Assembly: GCA_964453665.1 (NCBI GenBank)
Contig: CAYVQT010000004.1
Span: 21,192-85,191, forward strand
DNA: 64,000 nt
Direction: 5' to 3'
Source of the DNA: DAOUTY01 sp964453665
GTDB taxonomy: Bacteria > Chloroflexota > Dehalococcoidia > SZUA-161
The notes beneath the pieces were generated by a model, which was not told where the DNA came from, did not search any database, and saw nothing but the letters and a program-made list of their open reading frames with translations. A program made the position numbers and the translations under genes. Of this stretch, positions 17,472-26,568 are shown piece by piece (position 1 is the stretch's first letter; every line of letters begins with the position of its first letter).

Positions 17472-17500
17472 TTGGCATCGCAGTTTCCGTATGTTAAGAT
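17472..17500 (+). promoter_or_regulatory. Promoter of the first CvpA-like gene
   Basis: TTGGCA (17472-17477) and TAAGAT (17495-17500) are 17 bases apart, about 36 bases before the ATG at 17536. Confidence 0.45.
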
Positions 17501-17535
17501 AGGCCTCAAATTCCGACTTAAATGGCGGTCTAAGT

Positions 17536-18270
17536 ATGAACTGGCTTGATGCTGTAGTAATCCTTATTCTGGTTATACCCACATTTATCGGCTTTAAAAG
17601 AGGGCTGGCTAAAACGGTTATTCCTCTGGTCGGTATTATCGCCAGTGTTGTTCTGGCAGGGGTATTTTACAACGCAGTGGCCGATTGGTTATCTTCATGG
17701 CTCGAAAGCGACGCTCAGGCCAAGATAGCCGGATTTATCATTATTTTCGTAGTATCCATAACGGCAGGCATTATATTACTTTCACTGCTGCGTAGATTCA
17801 CACGTGTATTCAGCTTCGGTTGGGGGGGAATGACGAGAACCATTCTGCCACTGGCGGGTATTATACTTGGTATAGCACTGGCAGGTCTCTTCTACAACTC
17901 GGTTGCCGACTGGCTTTCCTCATGGCTTGAAAGCCGCAACCAGGCTACGGTAGTTGCTTTCCTTATCATCTTTGTCCTTGTAATGGCAGCATCTATCGAA
18001 CTTTTTTTAATACTATCCTCCATAGCAGGTAAGCCCTCAAAGATGCCTCTATTTGGCTGGACCGACAAACTCGGTGGAGTGGCATTTGGATTGGCCATCG
18101 GAGGGATAATCTCAGGTGCTATCCTGACTCTGATCGCCAAGTACTACTCGCCAGAAATGGAAACAACTATAAGGGATTCAGGCCTTGCCTCCTTTTTCCT
18201 CGATCATTTTCCTTTTGTGCTCCATCTCCTGCCCGACGAGTTCGATACGGTACGCGAGTTCTTTGGCTGA
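17536..18270 (+). CDS. CvpA-family membrane protein with internal duplication
   Basis: This 244-residue protein begins MNWLDAVVILILVIPTFIGFKRGL, the usual start of the CvpA (colicin V production) family: D near the N-terminus, then G-x-x-RG. Residues 30-85 and 105-160 are clear repeats of each other. Both contain AG-(V/L)-FYN-(A/S)-VADWLSSWLES, followed by a helix. The last third (FGWTDKLGGVAFGLAIGG) is the normal C-terminal CvpA unit. The family's molecular function is poorly known. A single-unit paralogue follows at 18410. Confidence 0.75.
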   Translation: MNWLDAVVILILVIPTFIGFKRGLAKTVIPLVGIIASVVLAGVFYNAVADWLSSWLESDAQAKIAGFIIIFVVSITAGIILLSLLRRFTRVFSFGWGGMTRTILPLAGIILGIALAGLFYNSVADWLSSWLESRNQATVVAFLIIFVLVMAASIELFLILSSIAGKPSKMPLFGWTDKLGGVAFGLAIGGIISGAILTLIAKYYSPEMETTIRDSGLASFFLDHFPFVLHLLPDEFDTVREFFG

Positions 18271-18346
18271 AACATCTGGAATTCTTCTAACACAATCCAA
18301 CACACTCAGTCTGATCTCAAAGCAAGCTTAAAATCATACTAAATGT

Positions 18347-18374
18347 TTGGTAAAACACTGTTGTGTGTTAAAAT
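18347..18374 (+). promoter_or_regulatory. Promoter of the second CvpA-like gene
   Basis: TTGGTA (18347-18352) and TAAAAT (18369-18374) are 16 bases apart. The spacer holds a short inverted repeat, AACAC and GTGTT around TGTTGT. A separate promoter suggests that this paralogue is not simply co-transcribed with the first. Confidence 0.4.
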
Positions 18375-18409
18375 AATCCCGATATCACAAATTGCATCAA
18401 TGATTAAGC

Positions 18410-18907
18410 ATGAATTGGCTTGACATAGTAATAATTATCATACTTATTATTCCCATGTACTTGGGCTTCAGAAGGGGCCTTATCGGGACCCTGGTGCCTC
18501 TTGTAGGAATTATCCTGGGTATCATCATCGCGGGACTATACTACGACTCTATAGCCAATTGGCTGTCTAATTGGCTGCACAGCCCCGCGCAAGCTAAGAT
18601 AGTTGCCTTTGTCCTAATCTTCATTCTGTTTATGATAGCAGTAACATTAGTAACAAAATTTGTGCGTGGGTTTCTCAGTCTGCTGCTCCTGGGCTGGGTT
18701 GATACCATAGGCGGGCTCGTTTTCGGTCTGGTGATGGGCGGAATAACCGCAGGAGCCCTCCTATCCATAGTCAGTAAGTTCTTCTCCTCAAGTGTTGGGG
18801 CTACTGTTTCAGATTCCGTTCTTGCCGCCTTCTTACTGGATAAATTTCCCTTTGTGCTCTATCTTCTCCCCAAAGAGTTCGATGCCGTACGCCAGTTTTT
18901 CAGTTGA
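18410..18907 (+). CDS. CvpA-family membrane protein, paralogue of the upstream gene
   Basis: This 165-residue protein begins MNWLDIVIIIILIIPMYLGFRRGLIGTLVPLVGIILG, closely matching the protein encoded just upstream but with a single copy of the FYNSVADWLSSWLES-like unit (here YYDSIANWLSNWLHS). The C-terminal pieces LGWVDTIGGLVFGLVMGGITAGALL and LAAFLLDKFPFVLYLLPKEFDAVRQFF align with the end of the larger protein. The pair arose by tandem duplication. Four membrane segments are expected. Confidence 0.75.
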   Translation: MNWLDIVIIIILIIPMYLGFRRGLIGTLVPLVGIILGIIIAGLYYDSIANWLSNWLHSPAQAKIVAFVLIFILFMIAVTLVTKFVRGFLSLLLLGWVDTIGGLVFGLVMGGITAGALLSIVSKFFSSSVGATVSDSVLAAFLLDKFPFVLYLLPKEFDAVRQFFS

Positions 18908-18923
18908 AAGCTCCAGATAATCC

Positions 18924-19625
18924 ATGAAAGCCAAACATTTTCATAACTGGCAGATTACACCCCGTGAAGCCAGGCAGAAACAATTAGAGATGGCTGCTAT
19001 GGTCTCCAAACGGAACGAAGTAAACGATGTCCACTTAATTGCAGGAGTTGATATTTCCGCACCCGATACTACGGGGATCGCGCGAGCAGCGGTTGTCGTC
19101 ATCAGCTATCCTGAGCTTGAAACATCGGAAGTTAAAGTTATAAAACATCAGGTCACTTTCCCCTATGTTCCAGGGCTTCTCTCTTTCAGAGAGGCGCCAC
19201 TTATTCTGGCGGCCTGCGATGAGCTGGACTCCGAGCCCGACCTAATACTGGTCGATGGACAGGGTATTGCTCATCCCAGAAGGCTAGGTCTTGCCTCACA
19301 TCTGGGTATAATCTGGGATAAACCAACCATAGGCTGTGCCAAATCCAGGCTCTGCGGAAAACATGACTTGGTGCCATTAGAAAAAGGCTCTTATGCCGAG
19401 ATTACTGATAATGGTGAGGTTATAGGAGCAGCGCTTCGCACAAAGCACGGAGTATCTCCAATATATGTGTCCATAGGGCACAAAGTAGACCTGCAAGCTG
19501 CAATAGCCTGGGCACTTCGATGCTGCTGCGGTTTCCGCATACCGGAACCTACGAGGCTCGCACATCTAGCTGCGGGGAAACAACCTGAAGCCGTGTTGAG
19601 TAACGAAATCAAGAGCAGCATATAA
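18924..19625 (+). CDS. nfi: Endonuclease V (deoxyinosine 3' endonuclease)
   Basis: Endonuclease V nicks DNA at the second phosphodiester 3' to deoxyinosine and starts repair of deaminated adenine. The 233-residue protein has LIAGVDISAPDTTGIARAAVVVI with the first catalytic aspartate. VPGLLSFREAPLIL contains the wedge P-Y-I-P-G-x-L-x-x-R-E region (here PYVPGLLSFRE). DLILVDGQGIAHPRRLGLASHLG follows with the conserved D-G-x-G-x-x-HPR, and then PTIGCAKSRL. It follows the CvpA-like gene by 16 bases. Confidence 0.93.
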   Translation: MKAKHFHNWQITPREARQKQLEMAAMVSKRNEVNDVHLIAGVDISAPDTTGIARAAVVVISYPELETSEVKVIKHQVTFPYVPGLLSFREAPLILAACDELDSEPDLILVDGQGIAHPRRLGLASHLGIIWDKPTIGCAKSRLCGKHDLVPLEKGSYAEITDNGEVIGAALRTKHGVSPIYVSIGHKVDLQAAIAWALRCCCGFRIPEPTRLAHLAAGKQPEAVLSNEIKSSI

Positions 19626-19666
19626 CTACCTCTACTGTAAATCTGATATAGAACGCTGGGGGCATT

Positions 19667-20765
19667 ATGGAAGAATACAAACAAAGATTGGACGACCTGC
19701 ATAGACGCATCACTAATGTAATGGTGCATCTTTGACATCGCTACGAAAGAAAAACAGATAGCCAGGCACGAGCGAGAGACATCTCATCCTGATTTCTGGA
19801 AAGATCAGGAGAAGGCACAGCAGTCTATGCGCCAGCTTTCCTATCTAAAGGAAATTGTAGACACCTGGCGCAATCTGGAGAAAAAGGTTTCAGACCTATC
19901 CACCTTGATCGACGTATCCCTTGCCGAAGACGACAGTTCTCTGGAAAATGAATTCTCCCAGGAAATGCACAGCATCGAGCTTTCTCTCGAAGATTTGGAG
20001 TTCCAATTACAGCTCGGTGGCAGGTATGACCAGAGAGGCGCTATACTGGCGATACATGCTGGAGCGGGGGGTACTGAATCCCAGGACTGGGCCCAGATGT
20101 TGCTTCGAATGTACCTCCGGTGGGCTGAACAGCACAGCAGGCATAGTGAAGTTATTGAGGTCTCTCCGGGAGAGGAAGCGGGAATAAAAAGCGTTCTCGT
20201 TGAAATTGGCGGTGATTATGCTTACGGCTACCTCAAGGGAGAGCGGGGAGTACATAGATTAGTTCGAATATCTCCTTTCGATGCCTCCCATAGCCGTCAT
20301 ACTTCCTTTGCCCTGGTAGAGGTCATGCCGGTGGTGGAGAGCGAGGTGGATGTTACCATCAACCCGGACGACCTCAAAGTGGAAGCTTTTCGCTCCAGTG
20401 GTCCCGGTGGCCAGCACATGCAGAAAACCAGCAGTGCGGTTCGTCTGACACATTTGCCAACAGGTATAGCTGTTGTTTGTCAAAATGAGCGCTCACAATA
20501 CCGAAACAAGGAAGTAGCAATGAAAGTCCTGCGCTCACGACTCCTGGAAATGGAGTTAGAAAAGAAAGCCGAGAAACAAGCAAAGTTGAAGGGGGAACAT
20601 ATCACAGCAGAGTGGGGCAATCAGATTAGGAGCTACGTGATCCATCCATACAAGCTAGTTAAAGACCATCGAACGGGACACGAGACCAGCGATACTTCAG
20701 CCGTGCTCGATGGTGATCTTGATGATTTGCTCAAAGCCTACCTTAGATCTAACATACAAGGATAA
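19667..20765 (+). CDS. prfB: Peptide chain release factor 2 with programmed +1 frameshift
   Basis: RF2 ends translation at UGA and UAA. An ATG at 19667 (upstream GGGGG) opens a 22-codon frame that reaches the in-frame TGA at 19733-19735 in the context CTT TGA C. A +1 slip at CTT enters the frame that runs to 20765, giving about 365 residues. The long frame carries the anticodon-like tripeptide in VRISPFDASHSRHTS and the catalytic GGQ in SGPGGQHMQKTSSAVRL. The frameshift is the known autoregulation of prfB: low RF2 favours the slip. The usual upstream stimulator AGGGGG is weak here (ATGGTG). The stop overlaps the next start. Confidence 0.95.
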
Positions 20766-22051
20766 TGAAAAAGCTAATACCAATCACGCTGGTACTTATT
20801 CTTCTCATCACTGCCGCCATTGAGCCGATTCGCGCTCAAAATGAGATATCCGCGTTTTCCACCGCCAGCGTTCAATATCCTACAGAATTGACCTTCAACC
20901 TGGTAGCCGAAAGCTCTGCCGATATTACCCAGATCTTCCTCCGCTACCGGATAGGCAAAGTAACCAACGTAAAAGTGACAACTGTTGTCCAACCCGATTT
21001 CGAACCCGCTCCCACAGTTGAAACAAGCTGGACCTGGAATATGAAGAAGACGCTCGGCAGCCTGCCACCGGGCGCTGAGGTTCAATACAGCTGGAGAATT
21101 CAGGACGCCACGGGCTATGAAATTGAGACTGCATGGGCAACTGTCAAATACGATGATCATCGCTACCTCTGGGATAGCCTGACAGCGGGCGATATAACCC
21201 TGTTTTGGTATGAGGGGGAAATGTCCTTTGCGCAGGCCCTGCTGGATTCCGCCGATGATGCACTGGAAATTTTGGCACGCGACGCGGGCGTTTATCTTGA
21301 GCAAGCGGTTGTTGTGTATATTTATGCCAACTCTGACGATCTGCGTGACGCATTACTATATCCCCCGGAGTGGATTGGTGGAATCGCTTTTACCCAGTAC
21401 GGCATTGTAGCGATAGGAGTGAGTACTAACAATTTATCATGGGGGAAACGGGCTATTGCACACGAATTGGCACACCTGGTTACACACCAGATGACCTCAA
21501 ATCCCTACAACGATATACCAACTTGGCTTGATGAAGGCATTTCCCTATATGCTGAAGGCGATCTGCGATTCGATCTCCAGTCCACACTCGATAAGGCAAT
21601 ATCTGAAGACAGCCTTATATCGGTGCAAAGTATATCCAGCAGTTTCCCATCAGACACCTATGAAGCAATGCTCTCTTACGCTGAGAGTTTCAGTATAGTC
21701 GAGTTTCTACTTCAACAATATGACAGGGAAAAAATGCTGCAACTATTGAACGTCTTCAAACAAGGGTCAAGCTATGAGGATGCACTCCTGGAAGTATACG
21801 GCTTTGATACATCCGGCTTGGATAACCTCTGGCGTCTAAGCCTGGGGCTTGAACCCCGACAATCACCTCCGGGCACAACCCCACAATATACGGCGACACC
21901 TGAGCCCGATACCGGGCTATTCGGTTGTCAGTCCGCATCCGGAACAACAAGCCATAGCAGTTCAACATTTTTCGTTGTTATAGGTTTCCTTTTTATCCCC
22001 TGTACAACCGAGATCATTCGCCTAAGTGCATGGAGGATCAGAAAGCGCTAA
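20765..22051 (+). CDS. Secreted, membrane-anchored MA-clan metallopeptidase
   Basis: This 428-residue protein has a signal peptide (residues 1-25), a beta-rich N-terminal domain (about 30-130) and a zinc peptidase domain with AIAHELAHLVTHQM, which provides HExxH. TWLDEGISLYAEGDL provides the third ligand, as in gluzincins of the peptidase MA family. A membrane helix (about residues 400-418) lies near the C-terminus before a basic tail. It is probably an exported peptidase tethered at the outer face. Its ATG overlaps the prfB stop and its own stop overlaps the next gene, so all three are translationally coupled. Confidence 0.82.
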   Translation: MKKLIPITLVLILLITAAIEPIRAQNEISAFSTASVQYPTELTFNLVAESSADITQIFLRYRIGKVTNVKVTTVVQPDFEPAPTVETSWTWNMKKTLGSLPPGAEVQYSWRIQDATGYEIETAWATVKYDDHRYLWDSLTAGDITLFWYEGEMSFAQALLDSADDALEILARDAGVYLEQAVVVYIYANSDDLRDALLYPPEWIGGIAFTQYGIVAIGVSTNNLSWGKRAIAHELAHLVTHQMTSNPYNDIPTWLDEGISLYAEGDLRFDLQSTLDKAISEDSLISVQSISSSFPSDTYEAMLSYAESFSIVEFLLQQYDREKMLQLLNVFKQGSSYEDALLEVYGFDTSGLDNLWRLSLGLEPRQSPPGTTPQYTATPEPDTGLFGCQSASGTTSHSSSTFFVVIGFLFIPCTTEIIRLSAWRIRKR

Positions 22052-23643
22052 TGAAATTACGGTTGCTGATACAAATCTCTTGTATCTTAATAATTCTGTC
22101 ACTGTCCGCCATCGCTTGTCCTTCAGGGACCCAAAGCCCTGATGCCACCACGCCCAACGGGATGCTGACACTCTTCGATGTTAGCCCACTAACTCTCGAT
22201 CCGGCGCTAGCACGTTCCGGTACATCACTAACCTATATTGTCGAAATCTTCAGCGGACTGGTCAGCTTCGACCCGGAACTCAACCTGATACCTGACATCG
22301 CTGAGAGGTGGGAGGTAAGCAGCGACGGCAAAACCTATACCTTTTACCTGCGCCGGGACGTAACGTTCCACGACGGCAGTGAAGTCACCGCAAGCGATTT
22401 TAAGTATTCTATGGAACGCGCCTGTAACCCGGCAACCGGATCACAGACCGCTGAGACTTACCTCGGCGATATAGTCGGCGCTACAGAGAAACTGTCCAAC
22501 GAGGCTGGAGAGGTCAGCGGTATCCAGGTTATTGACGACTATACCCTCCAGATTACCATCGACGCCCCCAAGGAATACTTCCCATCGAAGCTAGCCCATC
22601 CTGTAGCTTATGTCGTCGACCGATCCAATGTAGAATCGGGAACAAATTGGTGGTACGACCCCAACGGTACAGGGCCATTCCAGCTCAAAGAATGGCAAAT
22701 AGATGACTTTATAATTCTGGAGAGAAATAGCTTCTACTACCTTGAACCGCCCAAAGTGGAACAGGTCGCCTTCCTTCTCTGGGGTGGAGTGCCAATGAGT
22801 ATGTATGAGACAGATGAAATAGATATCACTGATGTCTATCTGGGAGACATCGAGAGGGTGCTCGATCCTGATAACCCCCTGAATAAGGAGCTTTCGGTCA
22901 TACCTCAACTAAGCATCTCTTTTATTGGCTTCAACTCGGCCAAACCACCCTTTGATGATGCTAATGTGCGCCAGGCGTTCTGCCATGCTATCGACAAGGA
23001 TAAGCTGGTTAAACTGGTACTCAAAGACCTGGTAATCACTGCTCATGGCATACTTCCTCCGGGCATGCCCGGCTATAATGAAGATGTTCAGGGACTGGAT
23101 TTCGATGTGGACTTGGCAAAGCGTTTGCTCGCCGAATCAGAATATGGCAGTGCCGCTAATTTGCCCCCTATCACACTGACCTCATATGGCAGAGGGACTG
23201 CTTCAAATATAGAGGCAGCCCTTGTTGACATGTGGCTGCAAAATTTGGGGGTAGAAGTAGAGATCAGACAGTTGGAGCCGGAGAAATACCCATTCCTTCT
23301 AATGGAAGAAAAAGACGAGATGTTTACTCTTGGCTGGGGAGCCGACTACCCTGACCCTCAGAATTTCCTGGACGTATTGTTTCACAGTGACACGTCGGAC
23401 AACATCGGTGAGTATACTAGCTCCGACGTAGATTCTTTACTTGAAGAGGCACGGGAGGAAAAAGATTTCAACGCTCGTATATATCTTTACCAGCAAGCGG
23501 AGCAAATTATTGTCGACAATGCTGCCTGTCTCCCTATTTATTTCGATGTCGCCTATGTACTTATCAAACCCTACGTTAAAGACCTTCCTCTAGTCCCCCT
23601 GTGGATACCCAGCCTTAAGTACGTCACTATCGAACCTCACTAG
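22051..23643 (+). CDS. Family 5 extracellular solute-binding lipoprotein (peptide ABC type)
   Basis: This 530-residue protein starts with a lipoprotein signal (LIQISCILIILSLSAIAC, lipobox AIAC). The SBP_bac_5 domain follows: DPALARSGTSLTYIVEIFSGLVSF, PDIAERWEVSSDGKTYTFYLRRDVTFHDGSEVTASDFKYSMER and the late FNSAKPPFDDANVRQAFCHAIDKDKLV. Such proteins deliver oligopeptides or other ligands to an ABC importer. No permease or ATPase genes are adjacent, so it is an orphan receptor in this window. The start at 22051 overlaps the previous stop (TAATG); an ATG 21 bases earlier is less likely. It converges on the next gene, sharing CTAG. Confidence 0.9.
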   Translation: MKLRLLIQISCILIILSLSAIACPSGTQSPDATTPNGMLTLFDVSPLTLDPALARSGTSLTYIVEIFSGLVSFDPELNLIPDIAERWEVSSDGKTYTFYLRRDVTFHDGSEVTASDFKYSMERACNPATGSQTAETYLGDIVGATEKLSNEAGEVSGIQVIDDYTLQITIDAPKEYFPSKLAHPVAYVVDRSNVESGTNWWYDPNGTGPFQLKEWQIDDFIILERNSFYYLEPPKVEQVAFLLWGGVPMSMYETDEIDITDVYLGDIERVLDPDNPLNKELSVIPQLSISFIGFNSAKPPFDDANVRQAFCHAIDKDKLVKLVLKDLVITAHGILPPGMPGYNEDVQGLDFDVDLAKRLLAESEYGSAANLPPITLTSYGRGTASNIEAALVDMWLQNLGVEVEIRQLEPEKYPFLLMEEKDEMFTLGWGADYPDPQNFLDVLFHSDTSDNIGEYTSSDVDSLLEEAREEKDFNARIYLYQQAEQIIVDNAACLPIYFDVAYVLIKPYVKDLPLVPLWIPSLKYVTIEPH

Positions 23644-24236
23644 TCTTCTTCCTTATGCGCTTTCCTTGTCTGTTGCCATACATATAACAATCGCTGCCAC
23701 GCAACCAGATTGGAGAGCACTGCTATTACCCACAATATAACCAGCATTTGGTCAGAGAAAAGGCCTATTGCCAATAAGATAACCCTCTCGGGACGGGTGA
23801 ATAGTCCCACCTCGCACTTAAGTCCCAGTCCTTCAGCCCTTGCTCTCACATAGCTGGTCATCATCGAGCCCACCAGCGCCGCGCCGACCAGCACTACCTC
23901 CTGAAATGAGCTTTGCTCGGCGTAAAAGGCCAATAAGCCCAAAAACAGAGCCGCCTCGGAGAGTCTGTCGAACGTTGAATCGAGTACAGCTCCAAATCGA
24001 GTACCCCCCCCGCTAATTCTAGCAACCGCTCCGTCAAGCATATCGAAAGCTCCGGAGACCAATACCAGGAAACCACCTAAAAAAAAGTGGCCCGTGTATA
24101 ACACCCAGGCCGTAACAAGCGCTATTAATAAGCCAACAGCAGTTATAATATTTGGACTTATCCCCGTTTTTGCAACCAGCTCCGCTGGTATTTTATTGAC
24201 ACTCTGTGCCAAGGTGCGTCGAGCCTTGTTGAGCAC
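23640..24236 (-). CDS. CDP-alcohol phosphatidyltransferase, probably phosphatidylinositol-phosphate synthase
   Basis: This 198-residue integral membrane enzyme has the CDP-alcohol phosphotransferase signature D-G-x2-A-R-x8-G-x3-D-x3-D, read as FDMLDGAVARISGGG and RFGAVLDSTFDR. The family joins CDP-diacylglycerol to a small alcohol. The genes just upstream are a PimA-like glycosyltransferase and inositol-phosphate synthase, so inositol phosphate is the likely acceptor, as in actinobacterial PI-phosphate synthase. A phosphatidylglycerophosphate synthase role cannot be excluded. Its GTG start lies 44 bases inside the 3' end of the glycosyltransferase gene. Confidence 0.8.
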   Translation of the reverse strand: MLNKARRTLAQSVNKIPAELVAKTGISPNIITAVGLLIALVTAWVLYTGHFFLGGFLVLVSGAFDMLDGAVARISGGGTRFGAVLDSTFDRLSEAALFLGLLAFYAEQSSFQEVVLVGAALVGSMMTSYVRARAEGLGLKCEVGLFTRPERVILLAIGLFSDQMLVILWVIAVLSNLVAWQRLLYVWQQTRKAHKEED

Positions 24237-25392
24237 AGGTCATCTCCTCACTTACCTTACCGGGGTAGCCCTGTAACAAATCTTTGTAATATGACATCAC
24301 CTGCTCAGCTACGGTCTCCCAGTTGTAGTCCCTGGCCTCCAACTCAGCCATGTTACCCATACTCTCACGCAGGTGACTGTCCTGAAGTAACTGAAGGAGA
24401 GAGTCGGCAAGAGCTTTCTCATCCCTGGGGCGAACTAACAGTCCATTAACTCCGTGGTCTACAACAGCGGCATAACCTGCGATATCCGAGGCAACAGTTG
24501 GCGTACCAACAGCCATCGCCTCCAGTAAAACTATGCCAAAGCTCTCTTTGTCCGTAGCTGGGGAACAGAATATGTCAGCGCTTTTATAATAGCGAGGCAA
24601 ATCCTCATAAGATACATAACCAGCGAAGATAATATCCTTCAGCTTGCGCTTCTCTGCTATTCTCCGGTATTTCTGCCAGGAGCGGCCCTCAGGGCCCACC
24701 ACGATAAGCCGGCATTCAGAGAATTCCCTCTTCACTCTTTCATAGGCACCGAGTAAATATTTGAAACCTTTCCTTTTCTCCATCCGTCCCACAAACAATA
24801 TGTTTAACTTGCCATCGCAGTACTGCGGAAAAGGAGTCACGCCAGTTGTAAAGTGCCTGAGGTCTATACCATTGGGAATTATCTTGTAATCGGCAGGGAA
24901 ATACCTTCTAACAAACTCTAGTGCAGCTTTAGATACAGCTATTCTGCCATCTAGTTTATCGAACCATCTGTTAAGGCATATCGGTTTCCAGAATGGATAG
25001 CCCCAGCTACGGTTCCGACTGGCATGGAAAGTTCCCACTGTGAGTTCCTGCGATGCATGGTGCAATACGGCGGTGGCTAGCGTTGGCATCAATGGCTCAT
25101 GTATATGGATGACATCGAACCTCTCTTGTCTGAGCATATCCTTAATGCGGCTTGAGAAAACCAATCTCGGCGATACCGGACTCCTTACAACCGAGCCACT
25201 GGCACGAATTGGTATTGGCCGGCCAAAGAACATAATATCTCCATTTTTCTGCGTATCACTGGGTTTAGATGAAGGAGCAATAATCTTTACCTGGTGTCCC
25301 ATTCGGGTAAAATTCTCATAGAGACGTGAAATATGAATATTCACCCCGCCGGGGTATGCGTAATCGTAAGGTGAAACCAGAGCTATCTTCAT
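24193..25392 (-). CDS. GT4-family glycosyltransferase, PimA-like
   Basis: This 399-residue GT-B glycosyltransferase begins MKIALVSPYDYAYPGGVNIH, closely resembling the start of phosphatidylinositol mannosyltransferase PimA. The C-terminal nucleotide-sugar domain has FVGRMEKRKGFKYLLGAYERV. The E-x7-E motif is in DKESFGIVLLEAMAVGTPTVASDIAGY. It is expected to glycosylate a lipid-linked acceptor at the inner membrane face. Its place between inositol-phosphate synthase and the CDP-alcohol transferase supports a PI-mannoside-like product. Sugar and acceptor remain inferred. Confidence 0.82.
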   Translation of the reverse strand: MKIALVSPYDYAYPGGVNIHISRLYENFTRMGHQVKIIAPSSKPSDTQKNGDIMFFGRPIPIRASGSVVRSPVSPRLVFSSRIKDMLRQERFDVIHIHEPLMPTLATAVLHHASQELTVGTFHASRNRSWGYPFWKPICLNRWFDKLDGRIAVSKAALEFVRRYFPADYKIIPNGIDLRHFTTGVTPFPQYCDGKLNILFVGRMEKRKGFKYLLGAYERVKREFSECRLIVVGPEGRSWQKYRRIAEKRKLKDIIFAGYVSYEDLPRYYKSADIFCSPATDKESFGIVLLEAMAVGTPTVASDIAGYAAVVDHGVNGLLVRPRDEKALADSLLQLLQDSHLRESMGNMAELEARDYNWETVAEQVMSYYKDLLQGYPGKVSEEMTCAQQGSTHLGTECQ

Positions 25393-25398
25393 AGTTAT

Positions 25399-26529
25399 TT
25401 ATTTTCGCTTCCGCCGTTTTACCGCTTTGCTTCCGTCAGATGGTGAATTTTTTCTAGTGGGACGCCCTGCAATGAAATCCTCAGTCAAATTTCTAGCTTC
25501 ATCATCTGTATATTGGACCGGGGGTGATTTCATAAAGTAGGCAGATGGACTTACCAGTGCTCCAGCCATGCCTCTGTCCATAGCCAGTTTGCAACACCTT
25601 ATCGCGTCGATCACTACTCCCGCTGAGTTAGGGCTGTCCCACACCTCCATCTTAAGTTCCACATTCAGCGGCACATCACCAAATGTGCGCCCTTCCATCC
25701 GTAGATAGCACCATTTACGGTCTTCCAGCCAGGGCACATGGTCACTGGGGCCTACATGGATATTACCCTCCCCCAGGTCGTAATCCAACTGAGAAGTTAC
25801 AGACGTGGTCTTTGATATTTTCTTCGACTCTAATCTCTCCCGCTCGAGCATGTTGAGGAAATCCGTGTTGCCGCCAAAGTTCAACTGGTATGTCCTCTCC
25901 AGCCTAACACCACGGTCACGGAAAAGCCTGGTGAGTACGCGATGTGTGATAGTTGCACCTACCTGAGACTTGATATCATCACCTATGACCGGCAAACCCG
26001 CGGCCTCGAATCTGCTTTGCCAGTATTTCTCACGGGCTATAAACACCGGGATGCAATTTATAAAGGCACAACCGGCAGTAAGTACCTGCTCCACATACCA
26101 CTTGGTTGCTTCTTCACTACCCACAGGTAGATAGTTAATTACTACGTGGGTCTCCCTTTCTTTAAGTATCTTGACTATATCTGCGGTCGAACCCGGCGCT
26201 TTTGTAACAACCTGAGAGAGGTATTTCCCCAGACCGTCGTGAGTCATACCTCTATCAACCGTTACGCCAGTTAAAGGAGTCTCACAGAACTTGATTGTAT
26301 TGTTCGGGTGGGTCGATATAGCTTCTGCTATATCCTTGCCTACTTTGTTGCGGTCTATGTCAAAGGCAGCCACAAAGTTAATATCACTTATGTGATAGCC
26401 GCCTAAATTAACGTGCATAAGCCCGGGCACGAAATCATCTTCAGATGCGTCTTGATAGTAATAAACCCCCTGAACTAGTGACGAAGCACAATTCCCAACC
26501 CCGACTATAGCCACATTTATCTTACCCAA
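25399..26529 (-). CDS. Inositol-3-phosphate synthase
   Basis: The enzyme converts glucose-6-phosphate to inositol-3-phosphate using NAD+. The 376-residue protein is of the short actinobacterial/archaeal class. The NAD loop is VAIVGVGNCASSLVQGVYYY, and the catalytic region includes GDDIKSQVGATITHRVL, YQLNFGGNTDFLNMLERERLESKKISKT and VHVGPSDHVPWLEDRKW-like segments. It is the first gene of a three-gene set with the PimA-like transferase and CDP-alcohol transferase, six bases apart from the former. The lysine-arginine-rich C-terminus (KAVKRRKRK) is an extension. Divergent from the PHP gene. Confidence 0.93.
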   Translation of the reverse strand: MGKINVAIVGVGNCASSLVQGVYYYQDASEDDFVPGLMHVNLGGYHISDINFVAAFDIDRNKVGKDIAEAISTHPNNTIKFCETPLTGVTVDRGMTHDGLGKYLSQVVTKAPGSTADIVKILKERETHVVINYLPVGSEEATKWYVEQVLTAGCAFINCIPVFIAREKYWQSRFEAAGLPVIGDDIKSQVGATITHRVLTRLFRDRGVRLERTYQLNFGGNTDFLNMLERERLESKKISKTTSVTSQLDYDLGEGNIHVGPSDHVPWLEDRKWCYLRMEGRTFGDVPLNVELKMEVWDSPNSAGVVIDAIRCCKLAMDRGMAGALVSPSAYFMKSPPVQYTDDEARNLTEDFIAGRPTRKNSPSDGSKAVKRRKRK

Positions 26530-26568
26530 TTTACAGCACTCCTTTCCTTTGACATTAAGGCGTTAAAT

